From Sphingomonas sp. G-3-2-10 (GTDB taxonomy: Bacteria > Pseudomonadota > Alphaproteobacteria > Sphingomonadales > Sphingomonadaceae): 64,000 nucleotides of DNA. The notes under the pieces are model-generated. The model ran no database searches, was not told where the DNA came from, and worked only from the letters and a program-made list of their open reading frames with translations. The translations under genes and the position numbers were made by a program. Within the stretch, counting starts at the first letter, position 1; each line of letters opens with the position of its first letter. Location: contig NZ_JABBFY010000001.1 of the NCBI RefSeq assembly GCF_012927115.1, positions 2,542,001 to 2,606,000 of the forward strand, written 5' to 3'. This document shows positions 9,332 to 18,902 of the stretch, one piece after another.

Positions 9332-9362
9332 AAGATGGACTCAGAAATGACCGGTGCAGCCA

Positions 9363-10511
9363 ATGCGTAAAGCCGCCTCAGCCCTCGATTATCGCGAGAT
9401 CGCCCGCCGCCGCCTGCCGCACTTCCTGTTCGAATATATCGACAGCGGCTCCTACGATCAGGTCACGCTGCGCCGGAATGTCGAGGATCTCGCCAATATC
9501 GCGCTGCGCCAGCGCGTGCTGCGCGACGTGTCGAACATCGATCTCTCGACCAGCCTGTTCGGGGAGGATCTCGCCATGCCGGTCGCGCTCGGCCCTGTCG
9601 GCCTGTCGGGCATGTATGCCCGGCGCGGCGAAGTGCAGGCGGTGCGCGCCGCGAACAAGGCAGGGCTTCAGCTCGCGCTTTCCACCATGTCACTCTGCTC
9701 GCTCACCGAAGTTTCGGCGGCGGCGCAGAAACCGATCTGGTTCCAGCTCTATATGGTCAAGGATCGCGGCTTCATCCGCGACATGATGCAGACCGCCGCC
9801 GCGCTCGGCTGCCCCACCCTGTTCCTCACCGTCGATCTCCCCCAGCCCGGTTCGCGCTATCGTGACGTGCGTTCGGGCCTCACCGGCGCACGCGGGCCGA
9901 TGGGCCAGCTCCGCCGCTTCACCCAGTGTGCAATGCGCCCGGCATGGGCATGGGACGTCGGCATTCGCGGCCGTCCGCATCAGCTCGGCAATGTCGCCCC
10001 CGTGCTCGGCAGCGACAGCGGGATGCTCGACTTCCTCGGCTGGATCGCGGGGAATTTCGATCCCTCGATAACGTGGAAGGATCTCGACTGGATCCGCGCC
10101 GAATGGCCGGGCAAGTTCGTGCTCAAGGGCATTCTCGATCCCGAGGACGCCCGCGATTCGGCGAAAGCCGGGGTCGACGGCATCGTCGTATCGAATCACG
10201 GCGGCCGCCAGCTGGATGGCGTGCCCTCCTCCGCCGCTGCCCTGCCCGCGATCGCCGATGCGGTCGGCGGCGATCTTACCATCCTCGCCGATGGCGGCGT
10301 CCGTTCGGGGCTGGACGTAGTCCGCATGCTCGCGCTCGGCGCGCAAGGCGTGCTGCTCGGCCGCGCCTGGGCCTATGCCCTTGCCGCGCGCGGCGAAGCC
10401 GGGGTCGCGCACATGCTCCAGCTCATGCAGGCCGAGATGCGCATCGCGATGGCGCTGACCGGCTGCAAGAACGTCTCCGAGATCAGCCGCGACATCCTCG
10501 TCACGCCTTGA
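9363..10511 (+). CDS. lldD: FMN-dependent L-lactate dehydrogenase
   Basis: 382 residues from ATG 9363 (GTG 9354 is an in-frame alternative), the usual LldD length. Signature parts: [15 protein letters not shown] near the N-terminus, [18 protein letters not shown], and the FMN/active-site His segment [15 protein letters not shown]. It oxidises L-lactate to pyruvate, delivering electrons to the respiratory chain. Its presence here fits the L-lactate released by the LRA6 hydrolase. Confidence 0.9.
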   Translation: MRKAASALDYREIARRRLPHFLFEYIDSGSYDQVTLRRNVEDLANIALRQRVLRDVSNIDLSTSLFGEDLAMPVALGPVGLSGMYARRGEVQAVRAANKAGLQLALSTMSLCSLTEVSAAAQKPIWFQLYMVKDRGFIRDMMQTAAALGCPTLFLTVDLPQPGSRYRDVRSGLTGARGPMGQLRRFTQCAMRPAWAWDVGIRGRPHQLGNVAPVLGSDSGMLDFLGWIAGNFDPSITWKDLDWIRAEWPGKFVLKGILDPEDARDSAKAGVDGIVVSNHGGRQLDGVPSSAAALPAIADAVGGDLTILADGGVRSGLDVVRMLALGAQGVLLGRAWAYALAARGEAGVAHMLQLMQAEMRIAMALTGCKNVSEISRDILVTP

Positions 10512-10525
10512 CATTTTCAATATAC

Positions 10526-10537
10526 GAGATACTATCC
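10526..10537. promoter_or_regulatory. Candidate operator upstream of uxaA-type gene
   Basis: GAGATACTATCC lies in the AT-richer 141-nt gap before the dehydratase gene. A close match, GAGATGCTATTC, is at 17928-17939 upstream of the TonB receptor gene, suggesting a shared regulator. Only two sites are visible, so this is tentative. Confidence 0.3.
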
Positions 10538-10652
10538 CACATATCAGGACAACGTAATCTTTCTCCGCGATACCTTCGGGACTTTCGGAGAACGGAAGCA
10601 TCAAGTCCGTAATTGGGATGGGGATGGCGCGCCAAGCGACTATATCGACCTG

Positions 10653-12110
10653 ATGACACCGCTATTCCAGATCGATCCCCGCGACAGCGTCGCCACCGCC
10701 CTCCGCGATCTGGAGGCCGGCGAAACCGCGCTCGGCGTGACCCTGTCCCAGCCGGTCGGCAAGGGTCACAAGGTCGCGGTCAAGGCCCTCGCGGTCGGCG
10801 ATCCCGTCCTCAAATTCGGCTTCCCGATCGGCAAGGCCAGCCAGCCCATTCAGCCTGGCGAGCATGTCCACACCCACAATGTGACCACCGCGCTGAAGGG
10901 CGACGGCAGCTACAGCTACGTCCCCTCGACCGCCCCCGAAATCGCTCCCGATCCCCACAGCTTCCTCGGCTATCGCCGCGCCGATGGCCGGGTCGGCACC
11001 CGCAACGAGATCTGGATCATCCCCACCGTCGGCTGCGTCGGCCGCACCGCCCAGAAGATCGCCGAAAAGGCCGCCGCCCGCTTCCCCGGCAAGGTCGACG
11101 GCATCCACGCCTTCCCCCATCCCTTCGGCTGCTCGCAGCTCGGCGACGATCTGGGCAACACCCGCGACATCCTCGCCGCGCTCGCCAATCACCCCAATGC
11201 CGGCGGCGTCCTGATCGTCGGCCTTGGCTGCGAGAACAACCAGACGAGCAAGCTGGTCGAGGGCGTCACCCACCCCAATCTGCGCACCATCGGCGCCCAG
11301 ACCGCCAGCGACGAGATCGAGGAAGGCCTCGCCCTTGTCGAGGAACTGATCGAAGTCGCAGCCCTTTCGAAGCGCGAACCCGCCCCCCTGTCCGACCTCG
11401 TTCTCGGCGTGAAGTGCGGCGGCTCGGACGGCTTCTCCGGTCTCACTGCCAACCCGTTGGTCGGCCGGATGAGCGACGCCGTCACCGAAGCCGGCGGCAC
11501 CGCGATTCTCACCGAAATCCCCGAAATCTTCGGCGCCGAGCAACTCCTGATGGACCGCGCCAGCAACGAGACGGTGTTCACCGGCATCGTCGACATGGTC
11601 AATGATTTCAAAGCCTATTTCACCCGCCACGGCGAGCCGGTGTCGGAGAATCCCTCCCCCGGAAACATCGCCGGGGGCATCACCACGCTGGAGGAAAAGT
11701 CGCTCGGCGCGGTGCAGAAGGCGGGGCACGCCACCGTCACCGACGTCCGCCATTATGGCGAGCGCGTCCGCACCCGCGGCCTGACCCTGCTCGAAGCCCC
11801 CGGCAACGACGCGGTGTCCTCGACAGCCCTGGCGGCGGCAGGCGCCACCGCGATCCTCTTCACCACCGGCCGCGGCACGCCGCTTGGCTTCCCGGTGCCG
11901 ACGATCAAGATCGCCTCGAACAGCGATCTCGCCGCGCGCAAGCCCGGCTGGATCGATTTCGACGCCGGTCAGGTGCTGGCCGAGGGCATGGACGTCGCCC
12001 GCGATGCGCTGCTCGACACGATCTGCGCCATCGCCTCGGGCAAGGAAACCGCCGCCGAAAAGAATGGCGAGCGCGAGATCGCGATCTGGAAACGCGGCGT
12101 CACTTTGTAG
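10653..12110 (+). CDS. uxaA: UxaA-family dehydratase (altronate/related sugar acid dehydratase)
   Basis: 485 residues with the two-part UxaA architecture: an N-terminal SAF-like domain (about 1-95, ending GEHVHTHNV) and a large C-terminal catalytic domain beginning GYRRADGRVGTRN. Conserved Cys residues occur in TVGCVGRTAQ, PFGCSQLGDD, LGCENNQ and GVKCGGSDG. Altronate dehydratase handles the galacturonate branch, but family members also act on other sugar acids. Next to rhamnose genes and a GH28 enzyme it suggests combined rhamnose/galacturonate use. No strong ribosome site precedes this ATG. Confidence 0.85.
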   Translation: MTPLFQIDPRDSVATALRDLEAGETALGVTLSQPVGKGHKVAVKALAVGDPVLKFGFPIGKASQPIQPGEHVHTHNVTTALKGDGSYSYVPSTAPEIAPDPHSFLGYRRADGRVGTRNEIWIIPTVGCVGRTAQKIAEKAAARFPGKVDGIHAFPHPFGCSQLGDDLGNTRDILAALANHPNAGGVLIVGLGCENNQTSKLVEGVTHPNLRTIGAQTASDEIEEGLALVEELIEVAALSKREPAPLSDLVLGVKCGGSDGFSGLTANPLVGRMSDAVTEAGGTAILTEIPEIFGAEQLLMDRASNETVFTGIVDMVNDFKAYFTRHGEPVSENPSPGNIAGGITTLEEKSLGAVQKAGHATVTDVRHYGERVRTRGLTLLEAPGNDAVSSTALAAAGATAILFTTGRGTPLGFPVPTIKIASNSDLAARKPGWIDFDAGQVLAEGMDVARDALLDTICAIASGKETAAEKNGEREIAIWKRGVTL

Positions 12111-12118
12111 GAGAGTTT

Positions 12119-14350
12119 ATGGGGCTGCGCTGGACAATTCTCACGGCTGCGGCCGTCCTCGCGACCCCGGTCGCGGCCCAGAAGATCGACCGGCACGCCC
12201 TCGTCACACGCCACAACATCACGCTGACGAAAGTCGATCCCCACGCCCCGCTGATGCTGGGCAACGGCAATATCGGCTTCACCGCCGACATCACCGGGCT
12301 CCAGACCTTCCCCGAGCAATATTCGCGCATCGCCCCGCTGCTGACGATGGCGCAATGGTCGTGGCACAGTTTCCCCAATCCCAACGGCTATACCGAGGCC
12401 GACGGGCTGGTGCAGGTGCCCGTCCCCGGCGGCGGCACCCAGCCCTATGCGTGGATCCGAGACTGGGCCGAACTCGACACCCGCCCGGCGCTGAAATGGC
12501 TGCGCGAGAACCCGCACCGCTTCTCGCTCGGCCGCGTCGCCTTGTCGCTGAAGCGCGCCGACGGAACGCCTGCCGCCTTCACCGATCTGACCAATACCCG
12601 CCAGACGCTCGACCTCTGGACCGGCACGCTCACCAGCAACTTCACCTTCGATGGCCAGCCGGTCACCGTCGAAACCCGCGTCCGCAGCAGCTACGACACC
12701 ATCCTCGTCTCGGTCCGCTCGCCGCTCGTCGCCAGCGGCCGGGTCGGCGTCGAGGTCCGCTATCCGGGCGTGTCGCCCAAGATCAATCCCGATCCGCAGG
12801 ACTGGTCGCGCGACGACAGCCACACCACCGCGGTGATCGAGAACAAGAACGGCCGCCTGCTCGCCCGCCGCCAACTCGACGACACGCGCTACTGGACCGG
12901 CATCGAATCCCCCGGCGCCACGATCGCGCAGGCCGGAGCCCACCGCTTCACCGTCACCGGCAAGGCACAGACGCTCACCGTCCAGGTCGGCTTCGGCCGT
13001 GATCCCGCACAGGTCGCCACCGGCGACTGGCGCGGCGCGGTGGCGAACAGCGTCGCGGGCTGGCGCAATTTCTGGACGAAGGGCGGCGCGATCGACTTCT
13101 CCGGCAGCACCGATCCCCGCGCCCCCGAACTCGAACGCCGCGTCCTGCTCTCGCAATATCTCGGCCGCATCAACCAGTCGGGCGATCTGCCGCCGCAGGA
13201 GGAGGGCCTGTTCTCGAACAGCTGGAACGGCAAGTTCCACCTCGAAATCACCCCGATCCATGCCGGTCACTGGGCCGCATGGGGCCGCCCCGAACTGCTC
13301 GAAAGGACGCTGCGCTGGTATCTCGAAACCCTGCCCCGCGCACAGGAAGTGGCAAAGCGCCACAATGTCGAGGGCGCGTGGTGGACCAAGATGTCCGGGC
13401 CCAATGGCTGGAACAGCCCGTCCACGATCAATCCCTTCATCATGTGGCAGCAGCCCCACCCGATCCTGATGGCGGAACTCGCATATCGCGCGAAGCCGAC
13501 CCCCGCGACGCTCAAGCGCTACGCCGAACTGGTCGAGGAAACCGCGAAGCTCCTCGGCAGCTGGCCCCGCCGCGACGGCGATCGCTATGTCCTGAACGGC
13601 CCGATCGTCCCGGTGCAGGAGAACCATCCGCCCTTCACCACGCTGAACCCCGCCTATGAGGTCGAGGCGTTCCGCTGGGGCCTGATCGTCGCCCAGCAAT
13701 GGCGCGAGCGCGCCGGCAAGCCGCGCAACGCGCATTGGGACGACGTGATCGCTAGGCTGGCCCCGCCCGCCCGGCGCGACGGCCTCTATCTGCCGGTCGA
13801 GAGCGAACCGGACTTCTGGCGCACCACGCAATCGAAGGAGTGCAGCCGCCACGCCGAGCCGCCGCTTTGCCTCAATCGCGACCATCCGTCCTTCCTGATG
13901 GCCTATGGCTATATTGGCGGCCGCGTCGACCGTGAGACGATGCGCCGCACCCTGCGCGCGGTCGAAAAGGACTGGGACCTGCGCCAGACCTGGGGCTGGG
14001 ACTTCCCGATCGTCGCCATGACCGCCGCGCGTCTCGGCGAGCGCGAGAATGCGGTAGACTGGCTGTTCCGCGATCTGCCCAACAACAAATGGGGCGTCAG
14101 CGGCATGACTCCGCGCGTCCATCTCGAAGCCGAAAAGCAGCTGGTCGGCCCCGCTGCGGCAGGCGCGGGCGCAGGCCCCGACGGCCCCGGCTATGCCCGC
14201 GCGGCCGAAACCTATTTCCCGTCCAACGGCTCGCTGCTTTACGCGGTCGCGATGATGGCCGCCGGCTGGGACGGCTCGACCGGCCACGCCCCGGGCTTCC
14301 CGACCAGCGGCTGGAAGATCCGCACCGAAGGCATCCGGCCGATCCCCTGA
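12119..14350 (+). CDS. Secreted six-hairpin glycosidase-like protein
   Basis: 743 residues with a signal peptide (MGLRWTILTAAAVLATPVAAQ) and a good ribosome site (GGAGAG). An N-terminal beta-rich region (about 20-330) starting at the LMLGNGNIGFTADITG segment precedes an (alpha/alpha)6-barrel-like region (GLFSNSWNGKFHLEITPIHAGHWAAWGRPELLERTLRWY...). This layout resembles GH65/GH78/GH95-type enzymes, but I cannot assign a family. It directly follows uxaA (8-nt gap). A periplasmic glycosidase acting on rhamnose- or uronate-containing oligosaccharides is inferred from context. Confidence 0.75.
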   Translation: MGLRWTILTAAAVLATPVAAQKIDRHALVTRHNITLTKVDPHAPLMLGNGNIGFTADITGLQTFPEQYSRIAPLLTMAQWSWHSFPNPNGYTEADGLVQVPVPGGGTQPYAWIRDWAELDTRPALKWLRENPHRFSLGRVALSLKRADGTPAAFTDLTNTRQTLDLWTGTLTSNFTFDGQPVTVETRVRSSYDTILVSVRSPLVASGRVGVEVRYPGVSPKINPDPQDWSRDDSHTTAVIENKNGRLLARRQLDDTRYWTGIESPGATIAQAGAHRFTVTGKAQTLTVQVGFGRDPAQVATGDWRGAVANSVAGWRNFWTKGGAIDFSGSTDPRAPELERRVLLSQYLGRINQSGDLPPQEEGLFSNSWNGKFHLEITPIHAGHWAAWGRPELLERTLRWYLETLPRAQEVAKRHNVEGAWWTKMSGPNGWNSPSTINPFIMWQQPHPILMAELAYRAKPTPATLKRYAELVEETAKLLGSWPRRDGDRYVLNGPIVPVQENHPPFTTLNPAYEVEAFRWGLIVAQQWRERAGKPRNAHWDDVIARLAPPARRDGLYLPVESEPDFWRTTQSKECSRHAEPPLCLNRDHPSFLMAYGYIGGRVDRETMRRTLRAVEKDWDLRQTWGWDFPIVAMTAARLGERENAVDWLFRDLPNNKWGVSGMTPRVHLEAEKQLVGPAAAGAGAGPDGPGYARAAETYFPSNGSLLYAVAMMAAGWDGSTGHAPGFPTSGWKIRTEGIRPIP

Positions 14351-14363
14351 GGCCCGGTCGCGC

Positions 14364-14567
14364 TCAGTCCGGTTTCAGCGCATCGGGCTTGTGCGCGGCG
14401 CGCTTGCCCTCGTCGGTCTCCACCAGAAACTCGGGATTGTCGTCCGAGGCCGCGACCTTGTGCCCCTTGATCGTCATGGGCGCGGTAAGCTTCTTCACCA
14501 CCTTGCCATGCGCGGTTCCGCCATGACTGCTCCAGCGGACCGCATCGCCCTTCTTCAACGCCTTCAT
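14364..14567 (-). CDS. Small TUDOR-like (DUF2945/Hva1) protein
   Basis: 67 residues starting MKALKKGDAVRWSSHGG, with GKVVKK, a typical short SH3/TUDOR-like DUF2945 protein. ATG at 14567 is preceded by AGGAG at good spacing, so the longer open frame to 14690 is not used. Function unknown. It ends 14 nt from the convergent glycosidase gene. Confidence 0.8.
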   Translation of the reverse strand: MKALKKGDAVRWSSHGGTAHGKVVKKLTAPMTIKGHKVAASDDNPEFLVETDEGKRAAHKPDALKPD

Positions 14568-14653
14568 CGCATCTGCTCCTGCATCTGCGGTCACAGCGAT
14601 TGAACGGCCGGGCCGTTCCCCGATCGCCGTGTACGAACCCGCGTCGCCCAGAC

Positions 14654-14687
14654 AAAAAGAAAGGGGCGCGGCTTTCACCGCGCCCCT
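14654..14687 (-). terminator. Rho-independent terminator of the TonB receptor gene
   Basis: On the minus strand a perfect 10-bp stem (AGGGGCGCGG / CCGCGCCCCT, 6-nt loop) is followed by TTCTTTTTGTC, placed 25 nt past the receptor stop codon. Confidence 0.85.
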
Positions 14688-14711
14688 CAAGGGGAGGCAT
14701 TTAACTTCGGC

Positions 14712-17700
14712 TCAGAACTTCACGATCGCGCCGATGAAGAACTCCTGCCGCAGCACGTCGTACGTCGCCGGATAGGTGTTCGAGCGGATCTGCGGGCTGC
14801 CGACCAGCGGCGGCTCGTTGCCGAACAGGTTGTTCACGCCGCCATAGACCTGGATCGGCTTGGCCACGTCGTAGCTGAACGACAGGTCGAAATAGTTCTG
14901 CGCCGGCAGCTCGGGATAGACCAAAGTGTTGAGCGCCGGCACCGTCGTTGCGCCTGAGCGCAGCGGGAGGATGTGCCGATCGTTCACGACGCCGCCGACA
15001 TAGCGGTGACGCACGCTCAGCGTCAGGTCTCCGCTATTGTAGCTGACGCGGGTCGAGCCACGGAAGTTGGGCAGCGGCTCGCCGCACGTCGCGCCGAACG
15101 AGCCCGCGCAATAATTCTTGATGTTCGGGAAGGCGCGGACCGGGGTGATGGTGAAGTCCTGGGTATAGGTCCAGCTCGTCGAGATATCGAAGGTGCTGGT
15201 CGGCGCGAACAGGCCGAAATTCACCGGCAGGCTGTAACGCACCGCAACGTCGATGCCCGAGGTCTGCAGCGCACCGGTATTGGCGTTGCGGATCTGCGCG
15301 ACATAGGGATCGTTGATCGCGCCCGAGAGCGGATCGCGGCGGATCGCCTGGCAGAACTCGCTGGCATTGTCCTGGATCACGTTGAAGCACAGGTTCAGCG
15401 TGTTGTTCAGGCCACCGCCCAGCTGCGAGATCGCGCCGTCGAGCTTGATGTTGAAATAGTCGATGCTCGCCCGGAAACGCGGGATGAAGGTCGGGGTGAA
15501 TACCACGCCCGCGGTCCAGGTGTCGGACTTTTCGGCGCCGACGTTCGGATTGCCGCCGAAGTCGCCCGGGATGATGTTGTTGGGCTGCACGCCCGCGGTG
15601 AACACCAGCCCCGCCGGCACGCCATTGGCGATGCAGGTGTTGCGGACGGCCGTGGTCTGCTGCGCCACCGGCTGGCGGTCGGAGCAGGGATCGGTCGCCG
15701 CGCCGACGATGCGCTGCGATCCGCCGAACAGCTCGGCCACGTTCGGCGCGCGGATGGCGCGCTGATACTGGCCGCGCAGGGTCACGTCCGGGGTCGGCTT
15801 CCATTCGACGCCGCCCAGATAGGTCCACTGGCCGCCCACGCCCTTGAGGTCGTAATCCGAGTAGCGGAACGCGCCATTGGCCACGAGCGCGCCGACCGGC
15901 GACGCTTCGCTGAGCACCGGAATGCGGACTTCGCCGTAGATTTCCTTGGCCGAGACGCTGCCCGCGGTCGGCAGGCCGGCGTTGAAGCCCGCCACGTCGC
16001 CCGAGGACAGGAACGAGTCCGGATTGAACTGCGCTTCCGACTTGCGCCACTCGACGCCCAGCGAGAAGCCGACTGCGCCGGCAGGCGCACGGAACAGGTC
16101 GCCGGCGATGTTCGCCGCGGCGACCTGCTGCTCGGCCTGGGTCGAGTTGGTCGCGCTGATGCGGATCGCGGTGGCGCAGGCCGCCGAGATGTTCTGGCCG
16201 AAGATGTTGCACACCGGCGCCGTCGTCGGCGAGGCACGCAACACCGAAGCCTGCAGACGGCTGCGCGAGATCGCGTTGCGCAGGATCGTCGTCTCTTCGG
16301 TGCGGGCGTAGCTGTAATAGACGTCGTAGTTCAGGTTGGTCAGGAAGTTCTCGGACAGGTCGCCGATGTCGCCGCGGAAGCCGCCCGCGACGCGGAACAC
16401 GTTGCGGCGCGCATCGGCCTGACGGTTGCCCACTTCGTTATAGCGCTTGCCGGCGGTGATCACCGCCAGGCCGTCGCCCGGCGTGGTGGTGTAGCTCGAC
16501 GAACCCGCGCTGACGGTGGTCGTGCCGGTCTCGCGCAGGTCGAGCTGGCGCAGCACTTCCTGCATCTGGGGCGAGAGGTACGGATTGTTGACGTTGAACA
16601 GCGTGTTCACGCCGACGTTCGACGGCGCCAGCTGCGCGTTCACGCGGTTGTTCGAATAGTGCAGCTCCAGATAGCCCGTCACGCCCGGCGTGAAGTCGAA
16701 ATGGCTGAAGCTGTTAAACATCCACCGCTCCTGCGGCATGATGAGGTAGTTGTCGGGCCCCAGGTTGAAGCGGTCGGCCGGATCCAGCGCGGCGCGGGCG
16801 GTGCTGCCGGCATCGTTGAAGGTGAAGCCGAACGAGCCCATGCCGCCGATGCCCGCTGCCGTATAGGCCGCGTTCAGGCCGGGGTTGGACTGGGCCGAAC
16901 CCGGCGTCGGAACGCCCGAGAAGCGGCCATTGGGGATGTCGCCCGAACCCGAGTTGATGAAGCCCAGCTCGCCGCCCGAGCTGGTGCAGGCCGCGCCGCT
17001 CGCGCCCGAGAAGGGCGTGCCCGCGCGATCCGGACCGCCGCTGCCCGGCACGATGCAGCCATCGGCCAGCGCGTCATAGGCCCAGTCGCCACGGTCGCGG
17101 CGAGTGATCGCGCCACGCTTGGTATAGTTGCCCGAGATCACGGTATTGCCGCGTCCGTCGGCGAAGTTGCCGCCGATGGTCAGGTCCGCGCTGTAGTTCT
17201 TGGTGCCGGTCGCCGCGTCGATGCCGAACTGGCCGCGCGCTTCGACGCCTTCGAAATCCTTGCGCATCACGAAGTTGACCACGCCGGTGATCGCGTCCGA
17301 ACCATAGACCGCCGACGAACCGCCGGTGACGACTTCGGTGCGCTCGATCAGCGCGGCGGGAATGGTGTTGAGGTCGGTGACCTGCTCCGGGCCATAGATG
17401 GCGAAGCGGCGGCCGTTGACCAGCACCAGATTGCGGGTGTTGCCGAAGCCGCGAAGGTTCACGTCGGCGGTGCCGCCGGGAACGGTGTTCGAGCTGGCGC
17501 CGCCATTGGTGGAGGGGACGAACTGGGGCGAGCTGCTCAGCAGGCGCTCGACGTTGGTCGTGCCGGTGAGCTTCACTTCCTCGCTGTCGACCACGGCAAC
17601 CGGCGTCGATGCGTCGAAGCCGTCGCGGCGGATGCGCGAACCGGTGACGGTGATGGTGTTGCCTTCGGCTTCCTGCGCTTCGACGGCGGCGGCATCGTCG

Positions 17701-17819
17701 GGCGCGGCGGCGTCCTGCGCATATGCGGCGGACGGCGCGAGCGCCAGGAAACAGGCGGCAGCAATGCCCGTGCCGGCCAGCAGGCGGGCGCGACCGACGG
17801 TGCGAGTGATACGGATCAT
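14712..17819 (-). CDS. TonB-dependent outer-membrane receptor (large, 1035 aa)
   Basis: Signal peptide to about residue 35 (ending SAAYAQ), then a TonB box/plug start ITVTGSRIRRDGF, the plug domain (NVERLLSSSPQFV, VLVNGRRFAIYG, ERTEVVTGGSSAVYGSDAITGVVNFVMRKDFEG) and a long beta-barrel ending with an aromatic strand, FFIGAIVKF. No STN domain, so it is an uptake receptor without FecR-type signalling. Its place beside the sugar locus suggests import of pectin or other oligosaccharides (inference). It has its own promoter region and terminator. Confidence 0.9.
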   Translation of the reverse strand: MIRITRTVGRARLLAGTGIAAACFLALAPSAAYAQDAAAPDDAAAVEAQEAEGNTITVTGSRIRRDGFDASTPVAVVDSEEVKLTGTTNVERLLSSSPQFVPSTNGGASSNTVPGGTADVNLRGFGNTRNLVLVNGRRFAIYGPEQVTDLNTIPAALIERTEVVTGGSSAVYGSDAITGVVNFVMRKDFEGVEARGQFGIDAATGTKNYSADLTIGGNFADGRGNTVISGNYTKRGAITRRDRGDWAYDALADGCIVPGSGGPDRAGTPFSGASGAACTSSGGELGFINSGSGDIPNGRFSGVPTPGSAQSNPGLNAAYTAAGIGGMGSFGFTFNDAGSTARAALDPADRFNLGPDNYLIMPQERWMFNSFSHFDFTPGVTGYLELHYSNNRVNAQLAPSNVGVNTLFNVNNPYLSPQMQEVLRQLDLRETGTTTVSAGSSSYTTTPGDGLAVITAGKRYNEVGNRQADARRNVFRVAGGFRGDIGDLSENFLTNLNYDVYYSYARTEETTILRNAISRSRLQASVLRASPTTAPVCNIFGQNISAACATAIRISATNSTQAEQQVAAANIAGDLFRAPAGAVGFSLGVEWRKSEAQFNPDSFLSSGDVAGFNAGLPTAGSVSAKEIYGEVRIPVLSEASPVGALVANGAFRYSDYDLKGVGGQWTYLGGVEWKPTPDVTLRGQYQRAIRAPNVAELFGGSQRIVGAATDPCSDRQPVAQQTTAVRNTCIANGVPAGLVFTAGVQPNNIIPGDFGGNPNVGAEKSDTWTAGVVFTPTFIPRFRASIDYFNIKLDGAISQLGGGLNNTLNLCFNVIQDNASEFCQAIRRDPLSGAINDPYVAQIRNANTGALQTSGIDVAVRYSLPVNFGLFAPTSTFDISTSWTYTQDFTITPVRAFPNIKNYCAGSFGATCGEPLPNFRGSTRVSYNSGDLTLSVRHRYVGGVVNDRHILPLRSGATTVPALNTLVYPELPAQNYFDLSFSYDVAKPIQVYGGVNNLFGNEPPLVGSPQIRSNTYPATYDVLRQEFFIGAIVKF

Positions 17820-17915
17820 AATCTTCCCCTCTCCGAAACCTTGCTCAGTTCAACGAAGGCCGTGATGCCGGCTGACGCCGGTCTCGCTTGGCCGTTTACC
17901 TGATAACGCTAACAA

Positions 17916-17939
17916 ATCTCATATTGTGAGATGCTATTC
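17916..17939. promoter_or_regulatory. Operator-like palindrome upstream of the TonB receptor gene
   Basis: ATCTCA-TATTG-TGAGAT (17916-17932) is a perfect dyad about 97 bp upstream of the receptor start, within a local AT-rich patch. It overlaps GAGATGCTATTC, which resembles the site before the uxaA-type gene. The remaining 263-bp gap between receptor and fnr genes holds no gene. Confidence 0.45.
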
Positions 17940-18082
17940 TATAAGATGAGAGCTTAGCCGTCAATCCGCTTTGTCGGAAAGACGCGGGACATGATTTGCA
18001 ACGCTCCGAAATGGAGTCATTGCCGTGCGAATTCTGTATGTTAGGAAAATCCGAACGGCCCCGTCGGGCGCCTTCGCAAGGA

Positions 18083-18790
18083 TTATTGCGCCGCAATCTC
18101 CAGCGCCTGACGATCGCGGATCGTCACGCCGCGCGAGCCGGGAAGCGCGATCGTCCCGGCATCCTTCAGCTTGGTCAGCTGGCGGCTGACCGTCTCGATC
18201 GTCAGCCCCAGCACTTCGGCCATTTCGCCGCGGGTCAGCGGCAGATCGAAGGTGACGGGCCCGAATCCGGTCGCGCGGCAGCCCCCGGTGCGGTCGGCCA
18301 TGTCGAGCAGAAATCCGGCGACCTTCTCGCTCGCGCTCAGCCGGCCGAGCGCCAGCATCCGCCCGCGCGCTTCCTCCAGCGCGGCGAAGGTCCGCTGCAA
18401 CAGCAGCCGCTCCATCCGCACATGATCCTCCAGCACCGCTTCGAACGGTCCGCGCGGGAACACGCACAGTTCGGCGTCGCTTACCGCGCTCACCGTGAAT
18501 TCGGCTTCGCCCGCATAGGGCTTTCCGACGAAATCGGCCGGATAGAGCAGGCCGACAATCTGTTCGCGCCCGTCGGCGGTGCTCGCCGCCAGCTTGAGCA
18601 CGCCCGAGAGAAGGTTGGCGCACACCGCGCTTTCCTCGCCTGCCCAGATCAACGTCTCGCCGCGCTTCAGCACGCGCCGCCGCCCCAGCGTGTTGAGCGC
18701 CTCCAGCTCGGCATCGTTCAGCGCGCCGCACAGCGCCTTGTCGCGCACCGCGCAATCCGCACAGATGGTCGCCGCTTCCATGCCCGCCAC
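18083..18790 (-). CDS. FNR-type Crp/Fnr transcriptional regulator
   Basis: 235 residues. The N-terminus has CADCAVRDKALCGAL and a further Cys in SAVCANLLSG, the spacing of FNR [4Fe-4S] ligands, followed by a cNMP-like beta-barrel and the C-terminal helix-turn-helix LTRGEMAEVLGLTIETVSRQLTKLKDAG. The ETVSRQL recognition helix is typical of FNR/FixK proteins binding TTGAT-N4-ATCAA. Likely an oxygen-sensing regulator. An FNR-like box lies in the divergent upstream region. Confidence 0.9.
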   Translation of the reverse strand: MAGMEAATICADCAVRDKALCGALNDAELEALNTLGRRRVLKRGETLIWAGEESAVCANLLSGVLKLAASTADGREQIVGLLYPADFVGKPYAGEAEFTVSAVSDAELCVFPRGPFEAVLEDHVRMERLLLQRTFAALEEARGRMLALGRLSASEKVAGFLLDMADRTGGCRATGFGPVTFDLPLTRGEMAEVLGLTIETVSRQLTKLKDAGTIALPGSRGVTIRDRQALEIAAQ

Positions 18791-18834
18791 ATAGGGCGCG
18801 CGGCACGAAATGTCGCTACGTGACTGTACCGAAT

Positions 18835-18848
18835 TTGATGGCGGTCAA
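18835..18848. promoter_or_regulatory. FNR-box-like site
   Basis: TTGAT-GGCG-GTCAA differs from the FNR consensus TTGAT-N4-ATCAA by one base. It lies 45 bp upstream of the fnr-type start and 55 bp upstream of the small membrane ORF, suitable for autoregulation or for activating the small gene. Confidence 0.55.
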
Positions 18849-18902
18849 AGCGGACCGGCCGGACGGCGCGCAGGAACGGGTCACACCAACGGAGTGACCC
18901 CG

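Noticed and set aside
11969..14287. 772-residue minus-strand frame
   Set aside because: Shadow of the glycosidase and uxaA genes; Arg/Asp/Gly/His-rich composition typical of GC-rich antisense frames.
14973..17903. 976-residue plus-strand frame
   Set aside because: Antisense to the TonB receptor, which has clear domains and a terminator.
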